Assembly (NCBI GenBank): GCA_029721435.1 | Contig: CM056584.1 | Location: forward strand, 15,449,739 to 15,513,738 | DNA length: 64,000 nucleotides | Reading direction: 5' to 3' | DNA from: Gymnothorax reevesii | Lineage: Eukaryota; Chordata; Actinopteri; Anguilliformes; Muraenidae | Shown: piece by piece, positions 33,422-45,631 of the stretch | Position numbering within the stretch: position 1 is the stretch's first letter | Layout: each line of letters begins with the position of its first letter | Position numbers and translations under genes: made by a program | Notes under the pieces: generated by a model | Database searches by the model: none | What the model was told of the DNA's origin: nothing | The model's input: only the letters and a program-made list of their open reading frames with translations

Positions 33422-33455
33422 CAGCGACAATCAGTTTTGTTCCTTGGCCGAATAC
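33422..33455 (-). CDS. IgL sigma J segment
   Basis: The 34-nt J encodes VFGQGTKLIVA plus one base that splits a codon with the C exon, and ends at a GTAAGT splice donor. The FGQG motif is the hallmark of light-chain J segments. It is immediately preceded on the minus strand by a 23-spacer RSS. It is the only J I found, 1.5 kb 5' of C and 1.9 kb 3' of the nearest V (V9). It is too short to appear as an open reading frame. Confidence 0.93.
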
Positions 33456-33494
33456 CACAGTGATACAAATAGTGTTCACACCCGTACAAAAACC
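33456..33494 (-). other. J recombination signal, 23-bp spacer
   Basis: On the minus strand it reads nonamer GGTTTTTGT (33486-33494), 23-base spacer, heptamer CACTGTG (33456-33462). It pairs with the 12-spacer V signals under the 12/23 rule. Confidence 0.95.
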
Positions 33495-35292
33495 TCACAT
33501 CAGTCTGAACTCAACTAAAGGGAACTGAAACACACTGTGGAGAAAATTCTGAACTGATGTCCCTCTCATTGAACTCTATAATTCACACAATTATCTTACA
33601 GTGATGTGATTCAAACCTGTCTGATTCAAACTGAGTGATGTCCAAATGAAAGTAAAAATTGGCAGAGAACATAAAATAAATATAACAGAATTGCATAGAA
33701 GTTTAAATGACATTGAACACAAAGCTACATATTCCAGTGATAAATTTCATTTGACAGCAAAAAAACAATTAATGAGAGATTCCCTGTTTCCACGATATTC
33801 ATATACAGAAATCTCAGTGTTAGAGTTTTACATCATCATGTTTCATCATGTACAACACATCTGTTACTCTTATCGGAGCCCAAATGTAAAACTCTATCAC
33901 ACATCTGGTCTGATGAGACCCTTTCTCCACTTAGAGCTCCTGTTCATCTAAAGCCCTCAGCACTGACCTGCATGACTCTGATGGAGCTTAGAGTCCAAGT
34001 CGGCTTGTCTCTGGAAAACAGTCAAACACATTCTGTGAAATAATATTCTTTTTAATCATTTTTATTCTTTCTGACACTTTTGTATGAAGGAATTTGCAAT
34101 TATTTAGTCCATGAGGTGTGAATAGTCTTCCTCAAGGACCGAAGAGATCAGAGACCTGCTCTGATCTTATGTTTGGAGTAAAAATTAATGAAACAGAAGG
34201 TAGTCTGGAACAGGGATGATTATCTTCAGTTTCCTATTATTTTCCAATCCCATCATACAGTTGATATTGAAAGGCAGGACCTCAGCCTGGACCGTTTGTC
34301 AATCCACTGCATGGACGACTCACCCCTCACTCACAGTATATCACTGATATGGGCTGTTTAGGCTTTGTACTTCACATGATACGCATGTATTTTGACTGTG
34401 GGAGGAAACCAGAGCACCTGAACTGAAAGGCCCAAGGCTGAATTCAAGCCAACAATTTTTATTATTAATTTATTTATTTTTCTGTTAGATGTTTTGGTTA
34501 AAAAGTTAACGATTGTTTCATTTACTGCTTTTTGCTTGTGATGAAATTGTCCTCAGGTAAAATTTCAATGGTGAGAATCCAAATGTACATTTTGCTCATT
34601 TTACAAGCAGGCAGGCATTGATTTAATTAATTATGCAGTTACAATATCATACATTACTGTCTTTCAAATGGAGAACAATGGACAATTGCATGCAGTGGTG
34701 CATCCTGGGTAATGTGCCATTTATGATGAATGCTCTCTGCAACACTGCAAGCAGACACAGATCAGGAACTGAAGCACGGTTGAATATCATCGTATGAATA
34801 CACTGTCAGTGTCATCAGAGTTACAGGATGGATTCCCAGCCTCCTGACAATCATTGCAAATTGGACTGGAGGCACTGAATCGAAAGTGTATGAGTTGCTC
34901 AGGGACGAGGCACATATTAACTCCCATACATAGAAATGCAATGTAGTGAGCTTTTTAAACTAGGCTGAACATTCAAACGTAAGTGGTACTCTTAGCAGAT
35001 GGGAATTCATGTTTTCTATAAAGAGATATGTAGCATGTATAAGCTGATGCACATCGTCAGTTTCCTGTCTGTGTAGAGTTTGCATGACTGCAGAAACCAG
35101 TTTGATCACTTTACTGACCTTTGTTTTTTTTTTTTTTTTTGAGTCTTTGATACAGTCATTTTATTTTGCCGCTTTTATAGAACCACAGAAGAAATACAGC
35201 TGTGTAATAAAATCATACTAATTATAAGTGTCTGCTTTTGTTGATGAACATCTGCCTTATATATCAGCTTGAAAGCAAAAGTGAAGCCCGGA
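33495..35292. other. J to V9 intergenic
   Basis: No gene recognised. The stretch at 34310-34470 is a dispersed repeat copy (GACTGTGGGAGGAAACCAGAG). Confidence 0.5.
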
Positions 35293-35320
35293 GGTTTTTG
35301 TTATGGTGTGAATCACTGTG
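35293..35320 (-). other. V9 recombination signal, 12-bp spacer
   Basis: Minus-strand CACAGTG, 12 bases, ACAAAAACC. Confidence 0.95.
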
Positions 35321-35769
35321 ATACCCACTCACTAGCAGAGCTGTCCCATGTGCTACAGTAATACACTGCTGAGTCTTCTGCCACTACATTACTAATTATT
35401 AACTGGCAGTCAGAATTAGTCTGACATTTAGAAGAGAAGTGACTGGAGGAGAATCCAGCTCCGTATGTGGGAGAGCTGTGAGTGCGGTGATGATACAACA
35501 CAAACTGAGGAGCTCCAGCTGGAACCTGCTTATACCAGCGAGCAGCTTGATTGGTCACAGTCCCCAGGTTACAGTCCATAGTGGCTGTGTCTCCTTTACT
35601 GACTGTCAGAACAGGAGGCTTCTGTGTCACCACTGTTACTCCACTCACATCTGGAGAATAAGAAGCTCAGGTAAGAAATATTTACATCACAGGCAGAATT
35701 TTGATTTAAAATGGATATGGGCTTCTTACATGAGAGCCCAGAGATGAGAGTGCAGAGAGTCCCCAGCAT
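35321..35769 (-). CDS. IgL sigma V gene V9, J-proximal (leader 35730-35769, V exon 35321-35650)
   Basis: The leader is MLGTLCTLISGLS-like (GCTCTCATCTCTGGGCTCTCA codons), and the V exon starts CVSGVTVVTQKPP, though the acceptor reads CTCCAG. It has MDCNLG, AARWYKQVPAG, YHHRTHSSPTYGAGF, SSKCQTNSDCQLI (two extra cysteines in framework 3), EDSAVYYC and CDR3 STWDSSASEWV. It is open, with an intact RSS, and is the nearest V to J (about 1.8 kb), so it is well placed to be used often. The extra Cys pair is shared with V11. Confidence 0.92.
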
Positions 35770-35859
35770 GTTGTCAGTGTGAGGTGTGAACAGCCCTTAC
35801 TGTCCAGCTGAGAGATGAGCAGGTTGGAGTGTGAGGAGAGGAGAGGCTGCAGGACCCAG

Positions 35860-35914
35860 ATATAAGGGGCCGGTCAGGGAGATGGAGGGGGAGGAGCTTC
35901 TGTACTCAGCCAAT
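35860..35914 (-). promoter_or_regulatory. V9 promoter (CCAAT and TATA)
   Basis: CCAAT at 35910-35914, CTTATAT at 35860-35866. Confidence 0.75.
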
Positions 35915-36600
35915 CAAAAGCTTGGGCAGTGAACACTATTTTTTTTCCCCACAATCACATTTCTCATTTTGAAAATGAGTTTCCTGCAGTGACAATAACA
36001 GCAGAATTCCATATACTGTACCCAATTAGGCATTCATTAACGTCCTTGTTCGACATGACATCTCCTTCACTTAGGATTGTCTTGTTGTTGTCTGCTGAGG
36101 ATACTAACACTGTTTTTAGTGTTTGCCCACTGTGGCAGTGTCATTAGTATATTATATACTCCTCATATAGACTTGACGGACATCTATATTAGTGACATTA
36201 CGGAGCTCCAGAGAGTCACTCACTTCCTCCATGAGTGAATGCTGATGGGCGCTGAGTGATTCCGGGTTTTGGAGTCTCAGAAAGGGGCAATACTTTTATT
36301 TTTCCTCTGACTTGTCTGAGGATGGAGGAACAGCTATAGGGGACAATATTGGCACTTTGGTTTCCATAAAATTCATGTTGATTCAGTCCAAGTAATCAAT
36401 ATAAATTACATAGTAGTTACTGCTGTGGTCCACACTGGAAACCATTCAGGTCTGACAGAGTGACTTTCTTACAGGCCTGTGGCCGAGGCGTCTCACTGTG
36501 TCTGACATGGTTGGGCACTCCTGGCTCAGCATGAGTGAATCACAACCTTTTTGTGAATTTCTGTCCTTTCTGAAGCAGCATGAAAGCAGAAGTGAAGCTC
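35915..36600. other. V9-V10 intergenic
   Basis: No gene. 36160-36260 resembles 8870-8990, another trace of V-block duplication. Confidence 0.45.
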
Positions 36601-36603
36601 AGA

Positions 36604-36631
36604 GGTTTTTGTTATGGTGTGAATCACTGTG
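36604..36631 (-). other. V10 recombination signal, 12-bp spacer
   Basis: Minus-strand CACAGTG, 12 bases, ACAAAAACC. Confidence 0.95.
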
Positions 36632-37102
36632 ATACCTCCTCTTTAGTAGAGTTATCCCATGTGCTACAGTAATACACTGCTGAGTCTCCTGCCTCTGCAT
36701 TAGTAATTATTAACTGATAATCTATGTTACTCGAAGCTGTTGAAGTAAAGCGACTGGAGGAGAAACCATCTCCATATTTATCAGGAGAGCTGTGTGAGTG
36801 ATAGAAACGCAGTACAAACTGAGGCGCACTGCTTGGTACCTGCTTGTACCATCGAACATAATATTGTTCTGGACGGGCGATATTACAGTCCATTGTGGCT
36901 TTCTGCTGTGCATTAACACTCAGGACTGAGGGTTTCTGTGTCAAAACCTTCTGGCCATTGATACCTGTGAAAGGAAATAAATAAAAAATAACTTAATCAA
37001 TTCATTTATTTTTTAATGTCAAACACAAAATGATCAAAAGACAAAGCAACACTTTATCTTACATGAGAGCACAGAGATGAGAATGCAGAGTGTCCCCAGC
37101 AT
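36632..37102 (-). CDS. IgL sigma V gene V10 (leader 37063-37102, V exon 36632-36964)
   Basis: The leader is of MLGTLCILISVLS type. The V exon enters after acceptor TTTCACAG and encodes CINGQKVLTQKPSVLSV, MDCNIARPEQYY, VRWYKQVPSSAPQF, FYHSHSSPDKYGDGF, SSNIDYQLIITN, GDSAVYYC and CDR3 STWDNSTKEEV. The whole exon is open. The N-terminal strand differs from the VTVVTQKPP group, and V1 at 3.1 kb is its degenerate relative. RSS and promoter are intact, so it is likely functional. Confidence 0.92.
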
Positions 37103-37192
37103 GTTGTCAGTGTGAGGTGTGAACAGCCCTTACTGTCCAGCTGAGAGATGAGCAGGTTGGAGTGTGAGGAGAGGAGAGGCTGCAGGACCCAG

Positions 37193-37247
37193 ATATAAGG
37201 GGCCGGTCAGGAGGATGGAGGGGGAGGAGCTTCTGCCCTCAGCCAAT
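37193..37247 (-). promoter_or_regulatory. V10 promoter (CCAAT and TATA)
   Basis: CCAAT at 37243-37247, CTTATAT at 37193-37199. Confidence 0.75.
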
Positions 37248-37821
37248 CAAAAGCTTTTACGAAACAATATAATGAGAAGTAGAATTGTGTTTTTGGACTG
37301 CATTTGCTCATCACTTAATTATATTATGGGTGATATAAAGTTTCAAAATAAAAAAATCTAAAGTAAGTTTTACATTTTTTCTTCTTTAAGAAAGGAATAA
37401 CCCCTCATGACAGAGCTTCAGTGAAGAAATGTCTTATGTTGCAGTCAGATGACAGTGGTGTGACATACAGATTTAGGGCCTTAATTAAGATCTGCTATTG
37501 AGGGGAAACCAGCGAAAGAAGGGAAGCAAAGCAAGTCACCCTGAGTACCACTGTCTTCTCCAGTCCGATTTCAGAGAAGATTAGAGACATGTCTAGAATA
37601 GGGCAGTTCAAAATAGAAAATAAAGTTTTTTTTTTATTTGTTATTACATAGTTTGTCTCTGCAGTTGAACCGGCCTATATAACTCTTCAGATTCAGTTGA
37701 TGAAATAATGCTTTTTAGCTTTTAAAGGAGGAGACCACACCTCGGCAAAGTATATTTCACCAGAAAGAAGAATTCTTGAAGTGTCTAAAATGCACAGTTT
37801 TATAAATTTTAATTTGGTAAT

Positions 37822-38009
37822 TGTAATGTGATGCACGAACGTGCCCAATAATGCGTGCCCTTGAACATATGGGGGAGTGACGTAATTCCGGTTATGTTGG
37901 TCAACAAGTTATGCTATCAGCAGACACGAGTGAGTTCGCTGTAATGTGCTGTTTGAGTTATTAATAAAAACCCACGATTAGAAACACAGAACGCGTGTGT
38001 ATCGTTACA
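37822..38009 (+). mobile_element. 5' LTR of gypsy element (188 bp)
   Basis: It starts TGTAATGTGATGCACG and ends in ACA. GTAAT target duplications lie at 37817-37821 and 42535-42539. AATAAA occurs near its 3' end. A PBS beginning TGGTGTCAGAAATCACGG follows at 38010; I do not assign the tRNA. Confidence 0.93.
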
Positions 38010-38050
38010 TGGTGTCAGAAATCACGGACTGAATCCTGAAAGAAACAAAG

Positions 38051-41000
38051 ATGGCCAAGTTCGGACCGCCAGAACAGTTTGACTTCACCCGGCCAGCGGA
38101 GTGGCCAGTGTGGAGGCGCCGATTCGACAGATTTCGAGCGGCTTCCGAGCTCAACATAGAGAGCGGTGAGGTACAAGTCAACTCTCTTCTGTATTCAATG
38201 GGGAAAGAAGCAGAGCCAATTTATGAAGCATTTGTGTATACATCGGACGACGAAAGTGATAACCCACAACTTGATTATGAAATAGTTGTATCAAAGTTTG
38301 CCGATGACTTCATTCCTAAGCGAAACTTAATCCATGACTGGGCATGCTTCCACAGGCGTGTACAGAAGGCGGGGGAGACTGTGGAATCTTTCGTGAGAAG
38401 CCTTTATGAGTGAGCACAATATTGTGAATTCTGCATAACAAAGGATGAACAAATTAGAGATCGACTCGTCATTGGCATCCTAGCGAGGTCTCGCAAAAGT
38501 TACAGCTCGAGGTGGATCTCACGCTGGAGAAAGCTATCCAGCTAGCTCGACAGAGTGAGCTGATCAAGAATCAGAGCGTGGAGCGAGGCGAGTGCTCCGT
38601 GAATGCTGTGGGGAGAGGACAAGCAGGCTGGAAGCGCGGCAAAGGCAGGCGCCAGCGAGATGGACACAACGGTCCGAAACGAGATGAGTCCTATCAACAA
38701 AATGGATTCTCACGGTGCGGCAGAACACATGAGAAAGGTGAACGTTACCCTGCACGTGACAAGAAATGCCGACGATAAGGCAAGCTTGGACACTTTGAAC
38801 TTTTGTGTAAAACCAAAATGACTAAACAGCTAATGGCAGTGACACACGAAATGGATGATGATGATGATCAAGCTTTCTTCATTGGAGCAGTAACAAATCA
38901 GGCCCATGCATTAGTTAAGCTGCCAGATTTCAGTGATGATTTGCGCGTCACACTTCCCATTAATGATAGTCTAGTTGACTTTAAAATTGATACGGGGGCA
39001 GACATTACAGTAATGACTGAGAAAACGTACAACAAACTGCCAAACAAGCCCCAATTAGCCAAGACTACAGTCAGTGCCACAAGCCCAGGAGGGTAAGTGG
39101 AGTGCATAGGCAAATTCTTGGCCACGAGCCAGCACAAGGGCCAAAAGTATGCCTTCTGGGTCACTGTCATCAAAGGACAGTTCGCACAGAACCTACTGGG
39201 GGGAGGAGTGGCCAAAAGAATGGGCCTAGTGAAAAGACTTAATGCAGTCAGCACTGTGGGGGATGACGACATATTTGGGGAAATCCTGCTCTTACAGTCC
39301 GATCCAGTCAAAATTGGACTGAAACCTGACGTCGACCCCTACGCCATCACAACGCCCCGCCGAGTGCCGTTTCCCCTCCTGCCCAAGGTAGAAAGTGGAG
39401 CTGGAGCGCATGCTAGCGCTTGGCGTCATCGAGCATGTGACAGTGCCCACTGACTGGTGCGCACCCATGGTGCCAGCAGAGAAGAACAAGGATCAGGTCA
39501 GGGTGTGTGTCGATCTGAAGCGGCTCAACAAGGCTGTCAAGAGGGAAAGGTACGTACTGCCAACGCTGGAGGACATCGCTCCCAAGTTAGCTGGAGCCAA
39601 GGTATTCTCCACATTAGATGCCTCCAGTGGCTTGTGGCAAATTCCCCTGGACCCCGACAGCCAAAAACTGACCACCTTCATCACACCCATGGGCAGGTTC
39701 TGCTACAGGCGGCTCCCATTTGGCATCTCTTCAGCCCCTGAAATCTTTCAGAGGCTGATGACCGACCTGCTCAGGGGCCACGACGGTGTCGTCGTCGTGA
39801 TGAACGACATACTCGTCTATGGCGCGGACGAGGAGGAACACAACAGGCGGCTGAATGCAGTCCTCCACACCATCAGGCGGTCTGGACTGAAATTGAACAA
39901 AGCAAAGTGCCGTTTCAACTAGTCGGAGATAGACTACTTCGGACACATAATCAGCGCTGAGGGCATGAAACCCGACAAAAGTAAGGTGAGCGCAATCACT
40001 GAGATGCCCAGCCCAAACAATGTGGGAGAGCTGCGCCAGGTCCTGGGCATGATAAACTACCTGGGGAGGTTCCTGCCAGGCCTCTCAACTGTGCTACACC
40101 CAGTCACTGACCTGCAAGAAGGACAGTGTGTGGGCATGGGGTGACCAACAGGAGAGAGCGCTGCAGAAAGCCAAAGACATGCTCTCATCAGCCCCAGCAC
40201 TGGCCTACTACGACTCCAACCGCCGCACAGTCATCAGCGCGGACGCCAGCAGCTACGGCCTGGGCGCCACACTACTTCTGGAGCACAGCGGTGAGTTGAG
40301 ACCAGTTGCTTTCTGCTCACGCACGCTCACAGAGTCAGAGAAACGTTACTCCCGAATAGAAAAGGAGTGCTTGGCAGCGGTGTGGTCGTGTGAACGATTT
40401 GTGCGCTACGTACAGGGGATAGACAGTTTTTGCCTCCAGACAGACCACAAGCCGCTTGTCCCATTGATAAATGCATGTGACCTGGACAAAGCGCCGGTGC
40501 GGTGCCAGAGACTTTTAATGCGCCTGATGCGATTCAGTGTGACAGCTGTCCATGTTCCAGGTAAACAGCTGATCGTGGCAGATGCGCTGTCCAGGAGCCC
40601 CCTGGCTCACAAGTCAGAGTCAGACTCAGAGCGTCACGTCAAGGCGTACGTCGATGCAGTGGTGTAAAACAAGCCCATGTCACCAGAGAAGTTGGAGGAG
40701 ATAAGAGGAGCAACGCAGATGGATCCAGACCTTCAGGCGGTCATCTCCAGCGTGCGAAACGGCTGGCGTAAGACTCACAACTTTCCCACCTTCTCTGCAT
40801 TCTATCCTGCCAGGCATCATCTGTCTGAAGCCAAGGGACTAGTTGTGTATGATGACAGAATTGTGATTCCAAAACAGCTGAGAGAAGACGTTCTGAAAAG
40901 AATCCACACAGGTCACCAAGGACTGACAAAGTTCCGTGAGTGTGCCAAAATGTCCGTCTGGTGGCCCGGCATTGGTGGCGACATCATAACAGTGATGCAG

Positions 41001-41966
41001 TGCAAGTTCTGCATAGAGCACAAGCCCAAGCAGAGGCGTGAGCCTCTCATCACAACGGCCCTACCAGAGGGGCCATGGCAGAGGATCGCTGCTGACACTG
41101 CTGCGGATGGCACACTTACCCTCTACATCAAGCCCGCAGGTCATCACGCGCCTCAAAGGCATCTTCAGCAGATGGGATGTACCTCTCGAACTAGTCAGCG
41201 ATAACGGCCTGCAGTTCACGTCTGCAGAATTGACTGACTTTAGCAAACAGTACGGGTTCACACACACAACCTCGAGCTCCCACTACCCACAGGCTAACGG
41301 GGCGGCCGAGAGAGCAGTTCAGACTGCAAAAAGACTGCTGAAACAACCAGACCCGTACCTCGCCCTGATGAGTCACCTAGCAACACCCACGCTGCAACAG
41401 GGGCCAGTCCGGCTCAACTGATGATGGGACGACAGATTCGTACCACAGTCCCCACATTGGAGCAAAACTTGCGGATGACTCCAATAAGCCCTGAACAAGT
41501 AAGACTAAATGACTCTAAAGCCAAGAAATCTTACGAGTACTTCCCCAACTTCTCCACCCACCGTCTCCCAGAGCTGCAGACAGGCCAGCCAGTGCGTGTC
41601 AAGCTGGACACAGAAAAGGGGTGGAAAACTCCTGCACAGGTGGTGGGAAAGGCGGAACAACCCCGATCCTACATGATCAAGATGGACAACGGCACAGTGT
41701 TGCGGCGCAACAGGAAACACCTGCAGGCGGTTCCTGAGACTACCGGACCTGCAGAACCACAGCTACAGCCTGAGACCAGCCCAACACGTCCCAGCAGTCC
41801 ACCTCCGGTGATGGTCACCAGGGGCCACGGCGCATCCCCGCGGCCCTATGCACCAGAGACTACACAGAGAACACCGGCACGGCCTACTCTGTCTGGTGGC
41901 ACAGCCAGACTGACCTCCAGGGGCCGTGAAATCAGACCACCTCTCCTATTCAGACTTAAGGACTGA
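38051..41966 (+). pseudogene. Ty3/gypsy gag-pol, inactivated
   Basis: The order is classical. Gag is at 38051-38413 (PEQFDFTRPAEWPVWRRRF, then a stop). A protease is at 38803-39096 (FKIDTGADITVMTE), and RT at 39395-39922 (VRVCVDLKRLN, FCYRRLPFGISSAPEIF). RNase H is at 40128-40667 ([23 protein letters not shown]), an integrase HHCC region at 40677-41204, and a displaced integrase core at 41038-41421 ([23 protein letters not shown]). A C-terminal tail ends at 41966. Stops and frameshifts separate the pieces, and part of the integrase core including its first Asp is deleted. The RT catalytic YxDD box reads VMNDI, so an essential Asp is Asn. Inactive. Confidence 0.9.
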
Positions 41967-42346
41967 TTTATGTTAACTGATTTGTTGCTCATTCTCTTTT
42001 CAGGTTCAACGTCTGATTTACAGCAAATGATTCAGGTGTGAAAAAAATAGAGGAGAAGAAGGAGGAAAAAAAAAGGTTTCTGCAGTTAATGTTCTAAATG
42101 CACTTCAAGAGAATGTTACATGTTACATGTGGAAATGTTGCAAATACTACAGTACAGTAGTATGAATGGTTTCTGGAAAAAAAATGCTTTTGGGGAAAAT
42201 AGATTTTGTTTTGAATAGGACCTAGTTTACTTTAACCTTTATCTACAATAGGATAGGTATTGTTTATTTGAATATATGTTTAAGGATACTTTGAAGAAAG
42301 TGAGTACTGGTAAATGACTTTTTGTTATTGTCTCTAAAGGGGGAGA

Positions 42347-42534
42347 TGTAATGTGATGCACGAACGTGCCCAATAATGCGTGCCCTTGAACATATGGGGG
42401 AGTGACGTAAGTCTGGTTATGTTGGTTAACAAGTTATGCTATCCGCAGACACGAGTGAGTTCGCTGTAATGTGCTGTTTCAGTTATTAATAAAAACCCAC
42501 GATTAGAAACACAGAACGTGTGTGTATCGCGACA
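42347..42534 (+). mobile_element. 3' LTR of gypsy element (188 bp)
   Basis: Same length as the 5' LTR with a few substitutions (GTAAGTCTGG against GTAATTCCGG, CGCGACA against CGTTACA). It is preceded by a polypurine tract AAAGGGGGAGA. Followed by GTAAT. Confidence 0.93.
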
Positions 42535-42629
42535 GTAATGATCCAGTGTGACGCATTTTTAAAGGGGCAAGTCTTCAAATCAGTGTCAATATCAGGCGGC
42601 AGACTTTTTTACTTGGGGAATCTAAGGCT

Positions 42630-42741
42630 GCTTTCGGAATTCGCACTTGTCCATTCGCTCATTCACTCTCGATATTGTTTATAATGTAGAACATTCACTA
42701 CATAGTGCCCTATATAGTGGGTGAGTGTGCATTCCGAAAGC
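42630..42741. mobile_element. 112-bp MITE
   Basis: The termini GCTTTCGGAAT and ATTCCGAAAGC are inverted repeats. A diverged relative lies at 58070-58190 (shared AATGTTCTACATTG-type core and ATGAGTGAGCGAGTGGACAA). Confidence 0.75.
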
Positions 42742-42919
42742 ATTATCCAATCAAACACCAGAGCCGCACTGCTGGTGGCATCAGTTATTGTCTTTCGTGA
42801 CGTCACTTGTTCTCTTTCCTTTCATCCAGGCCATGGAGTAGTTCAAAGGGCCTTCAGTAAGCTCTCCCTTGATGGCTTGGCTGCCGGCAAGCTGTTTTAA
42901 TTTAGGCTGGCCTGATTAA

Positions 42920-44722
42920 CCCCTTAAGCCCTGAGCCTCTTTTTTGAAAATGGAAAGCCCAAAATGAAATGAGTATATCTCTGCGACTGCTTGGTCCATT
43001 TGAATAATCTTGGTATCGTAATAAAGGTAAAACCATTTGGGATTTCATACCTGGTGTTAAAATCACTATATATGTCACTGAGTCAGAGTAAATGGAGATG
43101 GAACACAGTGTAAATGAAAGATCTCATTTTGCACCTAACAAAGTTTTACTTCGATCCCTTGTAAATTTGTTGCCCTTGTAAATTTGTTGGGTTGCAGCGT
43201 GAAACCTAAAAAATGACAGCACAGAATGTCATTGTTATCTGTGCCAAAGTTTATTCTGATCAGGTCAATCAGAGCAAAATTAGAGAGGAATGTCTAGGTG
43301 GCTTCTCCATTTTGGCAATTTAGGTACCTTGTGATCCATTTCAGATTTCTCAGATACCAAGCTGTAAAACCCATAAAATTTCACTTATATATCACTACAG
43401 GCATCCATTCCATCCAAGTACAACATTTTTAAAGTTTTAAAATAAAAACAAAATATATTATTATTTCTGCCAGTTTTGTTGCCTATACAATTTCCTATTC
43501 AAAAATAATACATAAAATGAAAATTAAGTTTGACTCCACTGGAGCATATTTATTTAAAAACAAAACAAATAAGTAAAATGATAAATACAAAGGTAATGTG
43601 AAAATATGTGAAAGAAAAGTAAGAATAACAAAAAGCTCAGCAATTATTTGTAGAAGGCGACTGCGATTACTTCCAAAAAAAAAAAAAAAAATTAAATTAA
43701 ATTAAAAAAAGGTACCCTGATCAGGAATCGTACCTTCACAATTTCCTTTCTGCAGTGCAGCATTTTATCCAATAGGCTGCGCCAATCGACAACAGTCTAT
43801 GGTCAAATTTCCCATTCAAGGAATGTGTAAGGAAAGTACGTACTGTATGGTTGTAGTCTCAGAAGTGCGGAATACTGCAAAGATTCTGTCAGAAAACGAC
43901 TTTGAAAATGAATGTTGAATATTTAGCGGATAATTATTTGGACAATACCTCAAACAAACTAGTTATGCATTTATATTGTCGCGCTATTCAAGAACATGCA
44001 TATGTCCCATGGACTCAGTTTGACGCACTTGGAACGCAAGGCTGTTGCTCAGGCTAGGATCCTACGATTAAGGTGGTTTAGAGTTTGTTAGAATCATCAG
44101 GGTTCATACAATCAAATTCTTACTGGAATAGTCTGCCTGACAGCATCACAAGCCAATGGCAAACAGGAAAATACATTGCAAGGAAGCTGAATGCTACAGA
44201 GCTGAATTCTTTGAAGCAACGCCCTGGGAAAGAACATGCTGGGATCCGGGCAGATCTGGTTTCGTTAAAACACGAACACATTGGGCTAACAATAGCAAGC
44301 GCAGATTTACCCTCGAGCAGTTTTTTTATTGAAAAATATCAAAGGTAAGAATTTTTTTCTGCTCATCTCTGTAGACTGTAAAGTGTATGCCTGCTGTTCT
44401 TTCAATGTGGTGTCGGTTTAAAATGACAGGGCTCATATCATTCTATGGACTTTCCTCTTTTATTTGAGGTATCGTTTTTATGCATAGCAAGAATTCAGCA
44501 GAAATCCTGGCGATTCAGCGCTGATATGATTTTATCCTATGTTCTGCTGCATGCTTATTTACTTGCTTGGAGCTTGAATTGTGTTCAGTTGAGGTAAAAA
44601 TGGTTTACATGAGCTTTTGGCCGAGTTTCTTCGCAAAATGTGGATATGCTGCTTGACAATGTTGTGATTTGGAAAAATGCTGTATTTACTGTATAATGCA
44701 GAATACTATGCTTCTTAAGGGG
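42920..44722. mobile_element. piggyBac-like non-autonomous element
   Basis: The 1803-bp segment begins CCCCTTAAG, ends CTTAAGGGG and is flanked by TTAA at 42916-42919 and 44723-44726. These are the target and terminus rules of piggyBac. The longest interior frame (44085-44348) shows no transposase motif. A tRNA-like or other gene was not seen. Confidence 0.85.
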
Positions 44723-45325
44723 TTAACAATCAAACTATTTATCAACTGACCGATCAAGACATCACCTATAATTAGAAATGGTTATGAAAAGGTGAGTTCC
44801 CATTGCCTGTATTTATATAATTTATATGGCCTTGTAAATCCAAAACTTTCGCTGACTTTGCACCATTTATTTTCGCCGTCCTTGGGATTGTCACACAGCT
44901 GTGCAACTTGCCTTAAGCAGTGACAACATTCAGAATATAGAACAAAATCTCGCAGCCTCGGAAGCTAATTTCTGCAAATCTGTGCTGTTTAATGAGCGCT
45001 GAAATTATAAAGACATATTGATATTTTACGTCGTCATTTATGCACAGAAGATGCCTCATAGTTTTGTGGTGCAATGCATAACAATGCTAATAAAAGTAAA
45101 TCAGACTGTCGTCGTTTTTTATCAATTAGTCTGAGCAACTGTGGCTAATCGGGAGATGTAAACTGCATAAGGTAAAGGTTATTAAGCATCTTTAAAGGTG
45201 AGGTTTCCGGAGATCCCTCGAGTAAAAATGTCTGACCCTAATATTGAAGCTAATTTGAAGGTTTAAAAATGGTTTCAAAATGCGTCACACTGGATCATTA
45301 CCAAATTGAAATTTATAACACTATG

Positions 45326-45448
45326 GGCCAGTTTCACAGAAATGGCTTAAGCATAGTCCTGGATTAAGCAGAGTTTTGTATAGAGACTCTCTGTTGAAAA
45401 TTTTATTTAGTCTAGGATTAAGCTTAATCTGTATCTGTGAAACTGGCC
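45326..45448. mobile_element. 123-bp MITE with perfect 15-bp TIRs
   Basis: Termini GGCCAGTTTCACAGA and TCTGTGAAACTGGCC. It interrupts the right arm of the long-TIR transposon, since the left arm lacks it. Confidence 0.85.
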
Positions 45449-45631
45449 ATAAGCGTTGTAAACACTTCAAGAATTCTACTTTCTGCTGAAATATACTTTG
45501 CCAACGTGCCGTCTCCTCCTTAAAATATATGGCCTAAGGAAGGTGATGGACTTTGTTTGGGAGGAGAGGAATCTAAACACAGGTCATGACTCTAATGTGG
45601 GACTGAGTCATGAGGGAAGATTTTTAACTCT

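Larger units (their letters stand above)
37726..45520. mobile_element. long-TIR transposon carrying nested insertions
   Basis: Its left arm (37727-37821, resuming at 42540 after the gypsy insertion) matches the inverted right arm (about 45270-45520): GGAGGAGAC, GGCAAAGTATATTTCA, AGAATTCTTGAAGTGT, TTTGGTAATGATCCAGTGTG. TTAA lies at or within one base of both outer ends. Inside are a gypsy element, a 112-bp MITE, a piggyBac-like element and a 123-bp MITE. Without them only about 1.2 kb remains, with no transposase, so it is non-autonomous. Confidence 0.75.

Noticed and set aside
43680..43700. Possible tRNA gene near 43715-43790 (GGTACCCTGATCAGGAATCG)
   Set aside because: I could not fold a cloverleaf with a proper anticodon arm and T-loop; left out.
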